From Pseudomonas guariconensis (GTDB lineage: Bacteria; Pseudomonadota; Gammaproteobacteria; Pseudomonadales; Pseudomonadaceae), in the NCBI RefSeq assembly GCF_015680235.1, contig NZ_JADLJL010000005.1:1-64000 (forward strand): a stretch of 64,000 bases of DNA, read 5' to 3'. Each line of letters begins with the position of its first letter. Positions within the stretch are counted from its first letter, which is position 1. Shown here one piece after another: positions 18,927 through 28,652 of the stretch. Below the pieces are notes generated by a model. It was not told where the DNA came from and ran no database searches. It saw nothing but the letters and a program-made list of their open reading frames with translations. A program made the position numbers and the translations under genes.

Positions 18927-20008
18927 ATGACTATCAGCGATGCACAGCACCGGCTGCTCCTGGACAACCTGACCACGGCCACGCTTCTGCTCAATGCCGA
19001 ACTGCGCTTGGAGTACATGAACCCGGCGGCGGAAATGCTGCTGGCGGTCAGCGGGCAGCGCAGCCATGGGCAATTCATCAGTGAGTTGTTCACCGAATCG
19101 ACCGAAGCGCTCAACTCCCTGCGTCAGGCCGTGGAGCAGGCGCACCCGTTCACCAAGCGCGAAGCCCAGCTCACCTCCCTGACCGGCCAAGCCATTACCG
19201 TGGACTATGCCGTCACGCCGATCCTGCACCAGGGCCAGACCTTGCTGCTGCTGGAGGTCCACCCGCGCGACCGGCTGTTGCGCATCACCAAGGAAGAGGC
19301 CCAGCTGAGCAAGCAGGAGACCACCAAGATGTTGGTGCGCGGGCTGGCCCACGAGATCAAGAACCCGCTGGGCGGCATCCGTGGCGCGGCGCAACTGCTG
19401 TCACGCGAACTGCCCCATGACGATTTGCGCGATTACACCAACGTGATCATCGAGGAAGCCGACCGCCTGCGAAACCTGGTCGACCGCATGCTCGGCTCGA
19501 ACAAGCTGCCATCGCTGGCCATGACCAATATCCATGAAGTACTGGAGCGCGTCTGCAGCTTGGTGGAGGCCGAAAGCCAGGGTGGCATCACATTGGTGCG
19601 CGACTACGACCCGAGCCTGCCGGACGTGCTGATCGATCGCGAACAGATGATCCAGGCGGTGCTCAACATCGTGCGCAACGCCATGCAGGCGATCGGCGGG
19701 CAGAACGAACTGCGCCTAGGCCGCATCACCCTGCGCAGCCGTGCGGTGCGCCAGTTCACCATCGGCCATATCCGCCATCGCCTGGTCGCACGGATCGAGA
19801 TCACCGACAACGGCCCGGGCATCCCCGCCGAGCTGCAAGACACCCTCTTCTACCCGATGGTCAGTGGGCGCCCGGACGGTACCGGGCTGGGCCTGGCCAT
19901 CACCCAGAACATCATCAGCCAGCACCAGGGCCTGATCGAATGTGACAGCCATCCTGGCCATACCACCTTCTCGATCTTCCTGCCCCTGGAACAAGGAGCC
20001 ACCGCCTC

Positions 20009-20012
<4 letters not shown>
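18927..20012 (+). CDS. ntrB: Nitrogen regulation sensor kinase NtrB (GlnL)
   Basis: Cytoplasmic histidine kinase/phosphatase that controls NtrC in response to PII (GlnB/GlnK). The 361 residues start MTISDAQHRLLLDN after AGAGG; the frame is open upstream but not conserved. The N-terminal PAS domain (about 5-115) precedes the H-box ARGLAHEIKNPLGGIRGAA with phospho-acceptor His142. The ATPase domain with DNGPGIPAELQDTLFYP and GTGLGLAI closes the protein. There is no transmembrane segment, as expected. Its stop overlaps the ntrC start (ATGA). Confidence 0.97.
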
Positions 20013-21445
<1,433 letters not shown>

Positions 21446-21462
21446 TCGTCGTTGAACCTGCC

Positions 21463-21481
21463 GGGGCTGCATAGCAGCCCC
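21463..21481 (+). terminator. Hairpin after ntrC
   Basis: GGGGCTGC (21463-21470), loop ATA, GCAGCCCC (21474-21481): a perfect 8-bp GC stem 17 bases beyond the ntrC stop. Only a weak T-run follows (CAATGTTT), so termination may be partial. Confidence 0.65.
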
Positions 21482-21491
21482 AATGTTTCCA

Positions 21492-21528
21492 TGCACCGAT
21501 CCTGTGCCAACTGCACCGCACAAAGGCA
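21492..21528. promoter_or_regulatory. Candidate NtrC half-site cluster upstream of the small RNA
   Basis: Two TGCACC half-sites (21492-21497 and 21512-21517), 20 bases apart and so on the same DNA face, are each followed at the right distance by imperfect GTGC- or GGCA-containing second arms. They lie roughly 100-120 bases before the predicted RNA start, the usual NtrC position. Individually weak. Confidence 0.5.
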
Positions 21529-21592
21529 CAAAAAATCTGGAAAACCCCAACAGAACCGCTCTAGAACCCGTATTTCAGGGGCTTCGCAAAAC

Positions 21593-21608
21593 TGGCACGC
21601 GATCTGCA
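21593..21608 (+). promoter_or_regulatory. Sigma-54 promoter of the ntrC-downstream small RNA
   Basis: TGGCACGCGATCTGCA fits the RpoN consensus TGGCACG-N4-TTGCA with a single T-to-C change; GG and GC are exactly 10 bases apart. It points away from ntrC toward a region with no plus-strand reading frame until trmL at 22106. Predicted start near 21619. Confidence 0.88.
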
Positions 21609-21618
21609 GTAAGACAGA

Positions 21619-21671
21619 TACCTCCAGTTTTGGGGACCCCGGTACAGGCAGGCCGGGATATCCCCTCTTTT
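21619..21671 (+). ncRNA. nrsZ: Predicted nitrogen-regulated small RNA (NrsZ-like)
   Basis: Short transcript inferred from the strong -24/-12 element at 21593-21608 and an intrinsic terminator. GGGGA (21632-21636) and CCCGG (21638-21642) pair with CCGGG (21653-21657) and TCCCC (21661-21665), followed by T-rich sequence at 21666-21671. The unpaired 5' part contains ACCTCC, complementary to ribosome-binding sites. Position directly downstream of ntrC, with RpoN/NtrC-type control, is that of NrsZ, known in P. aeruginosa as a nitrogen-induced RNA. The P. aeruginosa RNA is longer (several stem-loops), so this would be a minimal version. Its 3' end meets the stop codon of the convergent gene. Identity rests on position and promoter, not on an alignment. 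Confidence 0.6.
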
Positions 21672-22107
21672 ATTCGTGCAGTTTCACCTGCACCCGCCAG
21701 CGCCCAGCGTCCTCTGTACCGGCCCACTCGCCGTGCAGGGGGCGCGCGGCGACCACGGTCAGCAACAAACCCTCGTCGCTCTGGCGCAACCGCCAGCCTG
21801 CGGGCTTGCCCTGTACCTGCAACTGTCCGCGCTGCTCCCGGCCTTTGGCCTGGAAGACCAGCGCCACGGTGCCTTGCACATTCTCGCCATGCAGCCTGGG
21901 CTCACCGTCGAACCACAGGTCCAGGCCATCCTGTACCACATCCACCTGTTCCAGCACCCGTTCCTGGGGCGCGGTCAGGCGGCCGATCATCAACCCTACC
22001 ATCAGGCCGACGATGGCCAAGGACAACAACACACGTGGCCAGGCCTTCGAACGCAGGTCCGGTTCGAGGGTAGAATGCTCGTCATCTTCACGCCTGGAGC
22101 CGTGCAT
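21670..22107 (-). CDS. Single-pass membrane protein, function unknown
   Basis: 145-residue protein not assigned to a known family. A charged 24-residue N-terminal segment precedes one transmembrane helix (about residues 25-42, [20 protein letters not shown]). The C-terminal domain is predicted to be outside the cytoplasm, is rich in beta-strand-like alternation ([25 protein letters not shown]) and ends WRVQVKLHE. The ATG shares two bases with the divergent trmL ATG (CATG at 22105-22108), so a later start is possible. Confidence 0.7.
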   Translation of the reverse strand: MHGSRREDDEHSTLEPDLRSKAWPRVLLSLAIVGLMVGLMIGRLTAPQERVLEQVDVVQDGLDLWFDGEPRLHGENVQGTVALVFQAKGREQRGQLQVQGKPAGWRLRQSDEGLLLTVVAARPLHGEWAGTEDAGRWRVQVKLHE

Positions 22108-22561
22108 GTTTCACGTCATCCTCTTTCAACCAGAGATTCCGCCGAATACCGGCAACATCATCCGCCTGTGCGCCAACAGCGGCTGCGACCTGCACCTGAT
22201 CGAGCCACTAGGCTTCGAGCTGGATGACAAGCGCCTGCGCCGGGCAGGGCTGGATTACCACGAGTATGCCACGCTCAAGCGCCACCAGAACCTGGCCGAC
22301 TGCCTGGAAAGCCTCGGCCAGCCGCGGCTGTTCGCCTTCACCACCAAGGGTTCGCACCCCTTCCATGAAGTGGCCTACCAACCGGGCGACGCCTTCCTGT
22401 TCGGCCCGGAGAGCCGCGGGCTGCCGGCTGAGGTGCTGGACAGCCTGCCGCCGGAACAGCGCCTGCGCCTGCCGATGCGGCCGGGGTGCCGCAGCCTTAA
22501 TCTGTCCAATACCGTGGCGGTGACGGTGTACGAGGCGTGGCGCCAGCAGGGGTTCGCCTGA
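22106..22561 (+). CDS. trmL: tRNA (cytidine/uridine-2'-O-)-methyltransferase TrmL
   Basis: SPOUT-class enzyme that 2'-O-methylates the wobble nucleotide (position 34) of certain leucine tRNAs using S-adenosylmethionine. The 151-residue protein begins [21 protein letters not shown], the family signature with the catalytic Arg. The knot and SAM loop are seen as [11 protein letters not shown] and [20 protein letters not shown]. The frame is open far upstream, but homology and a GGAG placed 9 bases before the ATG fix the start at 22106. An REP pair follows. Confidence 0.95.
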   Translation: MFHVILFQPEIPPNTGNIIRLCANSGCDLHLIEPLGFELDDKRLRRAGLDYHEYATLKRHQNLADCLESLGQPRLFAFTTKGSHPFHEVAYQPGDAFLFGPESRGLPAEVLDSLPPEQRLRLPMRPGCRSLNLSNTVAVTVYEAWRQQGFA

Positions 22562-22566
22562 CCAGC

Positions 22567-22710
22567 CCCATCGCGGGACAAGCCCGCTCCCACAGGGCTT
22601 GCTTAAGCTAGCCAGTGTTGCCCCGGTGGGAGATCACCCAGCCCTTCGGGCTGCGCTGTCGCGCAGAAAACAATGCACCTCTGTGGGAGCGGGCTTGTCC
22701 CGCGATCGGG
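22567..22710. repeat. Widely spaced inverted REP pair between trmL and secB
   Basis: CCCCATCGCGGGACAAGCCC at 22567 and the mirrored copy ending CCCGCGATCGGG at 22710 are separated by about 87 bases, a wider spacing than in the other pairs here. The two genes converge on this gap. Confidence 0.85.
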
Positions 22711-22724
22711 CCCGACAAGGCCAT

Positions 22725-22753
22725 GAAAAAAGCGCCCCGAGAGGCGCTTTCTT
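22725..22753 (-). terminator. Intrinsic terminator of the grxC-secB operon
   Basis: AAAGCGCC (22729-22736) pairs with GGCGCTTT (22743-22750) around CCGAGA. On the minus strand the stem is followed by TTTTTTCAT, immediately past the secB stop. A weaker T-run on the plus side could stop trmL read-through. Confidence 0.87.
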
Positions 22754-22766
22754 CATACCGGCAGGA

Positions 22767-23249
22767 TCACTGCACGGTCGGCGCTTCGCCAGCTTCCTGC
22801 ATGCGCTGCATCTCTTGCGCGTACAGGGCATCGAAGTTGACCGGCGACAGCATCAGGGCCGGGAACGAACCACGGGTCACCAGGCTGTCCAGAGTTTCGC
22901 GGGCGTACGGGAACAGGATGTTCGGGCAGAACGCGCCGAGGGTGTGGCTCATGGAAGCGGCGTCGAGGTTCTTGATCAGGAAGATACCGGCCTGCTGCAC
23001 TTCGGCGATGAACGCCACTTCTTCCCCGTTCTTGACGGTCACCGACAGGGTCAGCACCACTTCGTGGAAATCGCTTTCCAGGGCCTTCTGGCGGGTGTTC
23101 AGGTCCAGCGAGACGCTCGGCTCCCACTGCTGGCGGAAGATCTGCGGGCTCTTCGGCGCTTCGAACGACAGGTCGCGCACATAGATGCGCTGCAGGGAGA
23201 ATTGCGGGGAATTGTCTTCGGCGGCGCCGTTGTTCTGCTGGTCTGTCAT
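22767..23249 (-). CDS. secB: Protein-export chaperone SecB
   Basis: Cytoplasmic tetrameric chaperone of 160 residues that holds pre-proteins unfolded and hands them to SecA. The body [19 protein letters not shown] and the region with GIFLIKNLD and [11 protein letters not shown] are classic SecB. The C-terminal tail ends EAGEAPTVQ, less zinc-motif-like than enteric SecB. Last gene of a rhodanese-grxC-secB cluster, 41 bases after grxC. Confidence 0.97.
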   Translation of the reverse strand: MTDQQNNGAAEDNSPQFSLQRIYVRDLSFEAPKSPQIFRQQWEPSVSLDLNTRQKALESDFHEVVLTLSVTVKNGEEVAFIAEVQQAGIFLIKNLDAASMSHTLGAFCPNILFPYARETLDSLVTRGSFPALMLSPVNFDALYAQEMQRMQEAGEAPTVQ

Positions 23250-23290
23250 GGCAGATCCTTTTTCCTAATGGTTATGTAAGGGAAAGTGCT

Positions 23291-23545
23291 TCAGGCCTCG
23301 AGCAGGGCGTCGAGCTTGCCCGCGCGCTCCAGGGCATAAAGGTCATCGCAACCGCCAACGTGGGTGGTGCCGATCCAGATCTGCGGCACCGAGGTACGGC
23401 CCGCCTTCTGGCTCATCTCGGCACGCACCTGAGGCTTGCCGTCGACCTTGATTTCCTCGAAGGACACCCCCTTGCTCTCGAGCAAGTACTTGGCGCGCAT
23501 GCAATAAGGGCAATAGTCGCTGGAGTAGACGATGACAGGCTTCAT
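23291..23545 (-). CDS. grxC: Glutaredoxin 3
   Basis: 84-residue dithiol glutaredoxin that reduces disulfides and mixed glutathione disulfides. The active site CPYC is at residues 12-15 (MKPVIVYSSDYCPYCMRAKY), with TSVPQIWIGTTHVGGCDDL forming the glutathione-binding part. The ATG is chosen because GGTGAAG lies 5-6 bases upstream. A GTG two codons earlier would overlap the rhodanese stop but has no usable ribosome site. Confidence 0.95.
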   Translation of the reverse strand: MKPVIVYSSDYCPYCMRAKYLLESKGVSFEEIKVDGKPQVRAEMSQKAGRTSVPQIWIGTTHVGGCDDLYALERAGKLDALLEA

Positions 23546-23547
23546 GA

Positions 23548-23961
23548 TCACTTCACCAGGGGCAGGTTATCGGCTTTCCAGCTGGAAACGCCACCGCTGA
23601 GCTTGGCGGCAGTGTAACCAGCCTTGAGCAGCTCGCGGCAGATAGTGCCGGACTGCTGGCCCATGCTGTCCACCACGATCAGGGTCTTGCCCTTGTGCTT
23701 GTCCAGCTCGGCCATACGGTTGACCAGTTTGTCCTGCGGGATGTTCAGGGCGCCGACGATGTGGCCTGCCGAGTATTCCTTGCCTGGGCGGATGTCGATC
23801 ACCACGCCTTTGTCGGCGTTGACCAGGGCGGTCAGCTGGCCATTGCTCAGGCTCTGGCCGCCACGGCGGATCTCGTTGACCAGCAGCAGAATCAGTAGAA
23901 CAACGAAGATCGCAACCAAGATGTAGTGTTCGGTGGCGAATCGGATCAGGTTCTCAACCAT
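23548..23961 (-). CDS. Membrane-anchored rhodanese-like protein (YibN type)
   Basis: 137 residues: one N-terminal transmembrane helix (about 10-30, HYILVAIFVVLLILLLVNE) and a rhodanese fold (about 38-137). The loop that should carry the catalytic Cys reads VVDSMGQQSG, with no Cys, so sulfurtransferase activity is unlikely and a scaffold role is more probable. It heads the operon with grxC and secB, the usual order in gamma-proteobacteria (yibN-grxC-secB), and is divergent from gpmI. Confidence 0.88.
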   Translation of the reverse strand: MVENLIRFATEHYILVAIFVVLLILLLVNEIRRGGQSLSNGQLTALVNADKGVVIDIRPGKEYSAGHIVGALNIPQDKLVNRMAELDKHKGKTLIVVDSMGQQSGTICRELLKAGYTAAKLSGGVSSWKADNLPLVK

Positions 23962-24163
23962 TTAGGGTGTTCCAAGCCATTGAAAATGCCGGCCAGTATA
24001 CACAGCCCCCAATGCCGGCCAAAGCCCGTCGGGCCCGCTGGGAAAACACCTACACCCGCAGCCTGTCGGGGCGATGGCCGGTCATCCGGAGGAAATTGGC
24101 CGCGCTTGGCCGAATTGCCCTAGAATGCGTGTCTTTATCATCTTGCAACCGTGAGTAGGATTG

Positions 24164-25699
24164 ATGACAAACACGCCAAAACCCTTGGTCCTGATTATCC
24201 TGGATGGTTTCGGGCACAGCGAAAGCCCCGAGTACAATGCCATCTTCGCCGCCAATACCCCGGTCTACGATCGCCTGCGGGCCAACCAGCCCCACGGCCT
24301 GATTTCCGGTTCCGGCATGGATGTCGGGCTGCCCGACGGCCAGATGGGCAACTCCGAAGTCGGCCACATGAACCTCGGCGCAGGGCGTGTGGTGTACCAG
24401 GACTTCACCCGGGTGACCAAGGCCATCCGTGATGGCGAGTTCTTCCACAATCCGGTCCTCACCGGCGCGGTGGACAACGCCGTGGGCGCCGGCAAGGCGG
24501 TGCATATCCTTGGCCTGCTTTCCGACGGCGGCGTGCACAGCCACCAGGACCACCTCATCGCCATGGCCGAGCTGGCCGCGCAACGTGGCGCCGAGAAAAT
24601 CTACCTGCACGCCTTCCTCGATGGCCGCGACACCCCGCCACGCAGCGCGCAGTCGTCCATCGAACTGCTCGACGCCACCTTCGCCAAGCTGGGCAAGGGC
24701 CGCATCGCCAGCCTCATCGGCCGCTACTACGCGATGGACCGCGACAACCGCTGGGACCGCGTCGCCGCCGCCTACAACCTGATCGTCGACAGCGTCGCCG
24801 ACTACACCGCCGATTCGGCCCTGGCGGGCCTGGAAGCCGCCTACGCCCGCGATGAAAGCGACGAGTTCGTGAAAGCCACGCGCATCGGCGAAGCGGTCAA
24901 GGTCGAGGATGGCGACGCTGTCATCTTCATGAACTTCCGCGCCGACCGCGCCCGCGAACTGTCCCGCGTGTTCGTCGAGCCCGACTTCAACGAATTCCCC
25001 CGCGCCCGCCTGCCGAAACTGGCCGCCTACATCGGCCTGACCCAGTACTCGGCCAAGATCCCGGCCCCGGCCGCGTTCGCCCCGGCCAGCCTGGACAACG
25101 TGCTCGGCGAATACCTGGCCAAGCACGGCAAGACCCAGCTGCGCATCGCCGAGACCGAGAAATACGCCCACGTCACCTTCTTCTTCTCCGGCGGGCGCGA
25201 AGAACCGTTCGAAGGCGAAGAGCGCATCCTGATCCCATCGCCGAAGGTCGCCACCTACGACCTGCAGCCGGAAATGAGCGCCCCGGAAGTCACCGACCGC
25301 ATCGTCGAGGCCATCGAGCAGCAGCGCTACGATGTGATCGTGGTGAACTACGCCAACGGCGACATGGTCGGCCACACCGGCGTGTTCGAGGCGGCGGTCA
25401 AGGCCGTCGAGGCCCTGGACGGCTGCGTCGGCCGTATCGTCGAGGCGCTGGACAAGGTCGGCGGCGAGGCGTTGATCACCGCCGACCACGGTAACGTCGA
25501 GCAGATGGAAGACGAATGCACCGGTCAGGCGCACACCGCCCATACCACCGAGCCCGTGCCGTTCATCTATGTCGGCAAGCGCGCCCTCAAGGTCCGCGAC
25601 GGCGGCGTACTGGCCGACGTGGCGCCGACCATGCTCAAGCTGCTGGGCCTGGAAAAACCTGCACAAATGACCGGTACCTCGATCCTGGTCGACGCCTGA
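24164..25699 (+). CDS. gpmI: 2,3-bisphosphoglycerate-independent phosphoglycerate mutase
   Basis: Mn2+-dependent glycolytic enzyme interconverting 3- and 2-phosphoglycerate through a phosphoserine intermediate. The 511-residue protein starts [17 protein letters not shown]; Asp14 and the phospho-acceptor Ser64 ([10 protein letters not shown]) are in place. The second metal-site regions [12 protein letters not shown] and [10 protein letters not shown] lie toward the C-terminus. A TTG one codon upstream gives an alternative start. Single gene, followed by an REP pair and a terminator. Confidence 0.97.
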   Translation: MTNTPKPLVLIILDGFGHSESPEYNAIFAANTPVYDRLRANQPHGLISGSGMDVGLPDGQMGNSEVGHMNLGAGRVVYQDFTRVTKAIRDGEFFHNPVLTGAVDNAVGAGKAVHILGLLSDGGVHSHQDHLIAMAELAAQRGAEKIYLHAFLDGRDTPPRSAQSSIELLDATFAKLGKGRIASLIGRYYAMDRDNRWDRVAAAYNLIVDSVADYTADSALAGLEAAYARDESDEFVKATRIGEAVKVEDGDAVIFMNFRADRARELSRVFVEPDFNEFPRARLPKLAAYIGLTQYSAKIPAPAAFAPASLDNVLGEYLAKHGKTQLRIAETEKYAHVTFFFSGGREEPFEGEERILIPSPKVATYDLQPEMSAPEVTDRIVEAIEQQRYDVIVVNYANGDMVGHTGVFEAAVKAVEALDGCVGRIVEALDKVGGEALITADHGNVEQMEDECTGQAHTAHTTEPVPFIYVGKRALKVRDGGVLADVAPTMLKLLGLEKPAQMTGTSILVDA

Positions 25700-25708
25700 G
25701 CCATTGAT

Positions 25709-25827
25709 TGGGCCGCTGTGCGGCCCGATCGCCGGCAAGCCGGCTCCCACAGGAATCGCGCCACTCTCGCAAACCCCACTGTGCCCGTGGGAGCCGGCTT
25801 GCCGGCGATCAGGCTGCAAAGCAGCCT
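25709..25827. repeat. Inverted REP pair after gpmI (GCCGGCAAGCCGGC type)
   Basis: GGGCCGCTGTGCGGCCC and GATCGCCGGCAAGCCGGCTC are mirrored by GAGCCGGCTTGCCGGCGATC and AGGCTGCAAAGCAGCCT. The palindromic core is GCCGGCAAGCCGGC rather than GCGGGACAAGCCCGC. Confidence 0.88.
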
Positions 25828-25847
25828 CTTATGCACGGTTTCCAGAC

Positions 25848-25884
25848 AAACGCCTCGCCGCAAATACCGCGAGGCGTTTTTTTT
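25848..25884 (+). terminator. Intrinsic terminator of gpmI
   Basis: AAACGCCTCGC (25848-25858) pairs with GCGAGGCGTTT (25869-25879), with T8 following the stem. It lies between the REP pair and envC. Confidence 0.92.
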
Positions 25885-25938
25885 GCGGGCACGGGCGGGC
25901 ATACTAGGCCAGTCTCCATCCCTGGTACGCCCAACCTC

Positions 25939-27225
25939 ATGCTTCGTGCCCTGATCCTCATCGCCCTGTCCTGCCTGCTCAGCCCGGCCTTCGCCGACGA
26001 GCGCGCGCAGACCCAGCAACAACTGGAAGCCACCCGCCAGGACATCGCCGAGCTGAAAAAGATGCTGGGCAAGCTCCAAGAGGAGAAGTCCGGTGTGCAG
26101 AAAGACCTCAAGACCACCGAGACCGAAATCGGCGATCTCGAAAAACAGGTGGAGGCGCTGCAAGAAGAACTAAAAAAGACCGAGGGCGAGCTGGAGCGCC
26201 TTGATACCGAGAAAAAAAAACTCCAGAGCGCCCGCGTTGAACAACAGCGACTGATCGCCATCCAAGCCCGCTCGGCGTACCAGAGCGGCCGTGAGGAATA
26301 CCTCAAACTGCTGCTCAACCAGCAGAACCCCGAGAAGTTCGCCCGCACCCTCACCTACTACGACTACCTGAGCAAGGCGCGCCTGGAGCAATTGCGCGCC
26401 TTCAACGAAACCCTGCGCCAACTGGCCAACGTCGAACAGGACATCAGCCGCCAGCAGGCGCAGCTGTTGGCCCAGCGTGGCAACCTCGACAGCCGCCGGC
26501 AGGAACTGGAGGCCGTGCGCAGCGAGCGCAGGCAGGTCCTGGCCAAGCTCAACGGCGACATGAAAGCCCGCGACCAGAAGCTGCAGGCTCGCCAGCAGGA
26601 CCAGGCCGACCTGACCAAGGTGCTCAAGACCATCGAGGAAACCCTCGCCCGCCAGGCCCGCGAAGCCGAAGAGGCACGCCAGAAGGCGCTGCTGGCCCAG
26701 CGCGAGGCGGAAAAACGCCGCCAGCAGGAAGCCCTTGCCGCCCGCTCGGCCACCGAAACGCCCACGAAAAAGGCCCGCACCACCCTGGGCCCACTGGTTT
26801 CCAGCGACGGCGCGAACTATGGCGGTGCATTTTCTGCCGCTCGCGGAAAACTTCCATGGCCGGTCAATGGTCGATTGCTGGCACGCTTCGGCGATGCACG
26901 CGGTGGCGATGCCCGGGCCAAGTGGGACGGCGTGATGATCGGCGCCAGCCCAGGCACCCAGGTACGCGCCGTGCACGGCGGGCGCGTGGTGTTCGCCGAC
27001 TGGTTGCGTGGCGCTGGACTTCTGGTCATTCTCGACCATGGTAATGGTTACCTGAGCCTGTACGGCCACAACCAGAGCCTGCTCAAGAGCGCCGGCGATA
27101 TCGTCAAGGCCGGCGAAGCCATCTCCACCGTCGGCGATAGCGGTGGGCAGGACAGTTCGGGCCTGTACTTCGCCATTCGCCAGCAGGGCCGGCCGACCGA
27201 CCCTGCGCAATGGTGCCGGGGCTAG
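25939..27225 (+). CDS. envC: Murein hydrolase activator EnvC
   Basis: Periplasmic activator of amidases that split septal peptidoglycan. The 428 residues comprise a signal peptide (1-20, cleavage after AFA), a long coiled coil (about 22-275, heptads rich in Gln, Glu and Lys) and a C-terminal LytM/M23 domain (about 310-428). The metal-binding residues of active M23 peptidases are replaced (KWDGVMIGA and GLYFAIRQ instead of HxxxD/HxH), as in EnvC, so it activates rather than cuts. The start follows the signal peptide; the frame is open upstream through the REP. It is probably co-transcribed with ctpA and yibQ. Confidence 0.94.
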   Translation: MLRALILIALSCLLSPAFADERAQTQQQLEATRQDIAELKKMLGKLQEEKSGVQKDLKTTETEIGDLEKQVEALQEELKKTEGELERLDTEKKKLQSARVEQQRLIAIQARSAYQSGREEYLKLLLNQQNPEKFARTLTYYDYLSKARLEQLRAFNETLRQLANVEQDISRQQAQLLAQRGNLDSRRQELEAVRSERRQVLAKLNGDMKARDQKLQARQQDQADLTKVLKTIEETLARQAREAEEARQKALLAQREAEKRRQQEALAARSATETPTKKARTTLGPLVSSDGANYGGAFSAARGKLPWPVNGRLLARFGDARGGDARAKWDGVMIGASPGTQVRAVHGGRVVFADWLRGAGLLVILDHGNGYLSLYGHNQSLLKSAGDIVKAGEAISTVGDSGGQDSSGLYFAIRQQGRPTDPAQWCRG

Positions 27226-27312
27226 CCCCCTCAAACGTTTACGGCCTAGCGCACCCCAACGCTGCGCCGATGCTCCCGCGGGAGCGCCAACAGGATCAGG
27301 AGTTCGTTCGAC

Positions 27313-28644
27313 ATGCTGCACTCGCCTCGCCTCACCCAGCTGGCCCTGACCATCGCACTGGTGGTCGGCGCGCCCTTGGCCTGCGCCGCCGAGCCGGCAC
27401 CGGCAACGCCGGCCAGCCGTGCCGCGGCCCCGGCCACCGAGGTGACGGCCAACGCGCCGCTGCCGCTGGATGAGCTACGCACCTTCGCCGAGGTCATGGA
27501 CCGCATCAAGGCGGCCTATGTCGAACCGGTGGACGACAAGACCCTGCTGGAAAACGCCATCAAGGGCATGCTCAGCAACCTCGACCCGCACTCGGCCTAC
27601 CTCGGCCCCGAAGACTTCCAGGAGCTGCAGGAAAGCACCAGCGGCGAATTCGGCGGCCTGGGCATCGAAGTGGGCATGGAGGACGGCTTCGTCAAGGTGG
27701 TATCGCCGATCGACGACACCCCGGCCTCGCGCGCCGGCATCGAGGCGGGCGATCTGATCGTCAAGATCAACGGCGCCCCGACCCGCGGCCAGACCATGAC
27801 CGAGGCGGTCGACAAGATGCGCGGCAAAGTCGGTGAGAAGATCACCCTGACCCTGGTGCGCGACGGCGGCACGCCGTTCGACGTGACCCTCGCCCGCGCG
27901 GTGATCCAGGTCAAGAGCGTGAAGAGCCAGCTGCTGGAAAACGACTACGGCTACATCCGCATCACTCAGTTCCAGGTCAAGACCGGCGAAGAAGTCGGCA
28001 AGGCCCTGGCCAAACTGCGCAAGGACAACGGCAAGAAGCTGCGCGGCGTGGTCCTGGATCTGCGCAACAACCCTGGCGGCGTCTTGCAGTCGGCCGTGGA
28101 AGTGGCCGACCACTTCCTGACCAAGGGCCTGATCGTCTACACCAAAGGCCGCATCGCCAACTCCGAGCTGCGCTTCTCGGCCGACCCGGCCGATGCCAGC
28201 GAAGGCGTGCCACTGGTGGTGCTGATCAACGGCGGCAGCGCCTCGGCCTCGGAGATCGTCGCCGGCGCCCTGCAAGACCAGAAGCGCGCCGTGCTGATGG
28301 GCACCGACAGCTTCGGCAAGGGCTCGGTACAGACCGTGCTGCCGTTGAACAACGACCGTGCCCTGAAGCTGACCACCGCACTGTACTTCACCCCTAACGG
28401 CCGCTCGATCCAGGCCCAGGGCATCGTCCCCGACATCGAAGTGCGCCCGGCCAAGCTCACTGCCGAAGCGGACACCGACAACTTCAAGGAAGCCGACCTG
28501 CAAGGCCACCTGGGCAATGGCAACGGTGGCGCTGATCGCCCGACCGGTAGCGCCAAGCGCAAGGATCGTCCGCAGGATGGCGACTTCCAGCTCAGCCAGG
28601 CCCTGAGCCTGCTCAAGGGCCTGAACATCACCAAGGGTGACTGA
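27313..28644 (+). CDS. ctpA: S41 family carboxy-terminal processing protease
   Basis: Periplasmic serine protease of 443 residues. Signal peptide 1-26 (ALTIALVVGAPLACAAE), helical linker, PDZ domain (about 115-185, GLGIEVGMEDGFV and AGIEAGDLIVKI), then the protease core. The Ser-Lys dyad is Ser311 in GGSASASEI and Lys336 in SFGKGSVQ. In pseudomonads, homologues degrade peptidoglycan hydrolases, which fits the envC neighbour 87 bases upstream; yibQ follows 8 bases downstream. Confidence 0.94.
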   Translation: MLHSPRLTQLALTIALVVGAPLACAAEPAPATPASRAAAPATEVTANAPLPLDELRTFAEVMDRIKAAYVEPVDDKTLLENAIKGMLSNLDPHSAYLGPEDFQELQESTSGEFGGLGIEVGMEDGFVKVVSPIDDTPASRAGIEAGDLIVKINGAPTRGQTMTEAVDKMRGKVGEKITLTLVRDGGTPFDVTLARAVIQVKSVKSQLLENDYGYIRITQFQVKTGEEVGKALAKLRKDNGKKLRGVVLDLRNNPGGVLQSAVEVADHFLTKGLIVYTKGRIANSELRFSADPADASEGVPLVVLINGGSASASEIVAGALQDQKRAVLMGTDSFGKGSVQTVLPLNNDRALKLTTALYFTPNGRSIQAQGIVPDIEVRPAKLTAEADTDNFKEADLQGHLGNGNGGADRPTGSAKRKDRPQDGDFQLSQALSLLKGLNITKGD

Positions 28645-28652
28645 CCCTGCCC

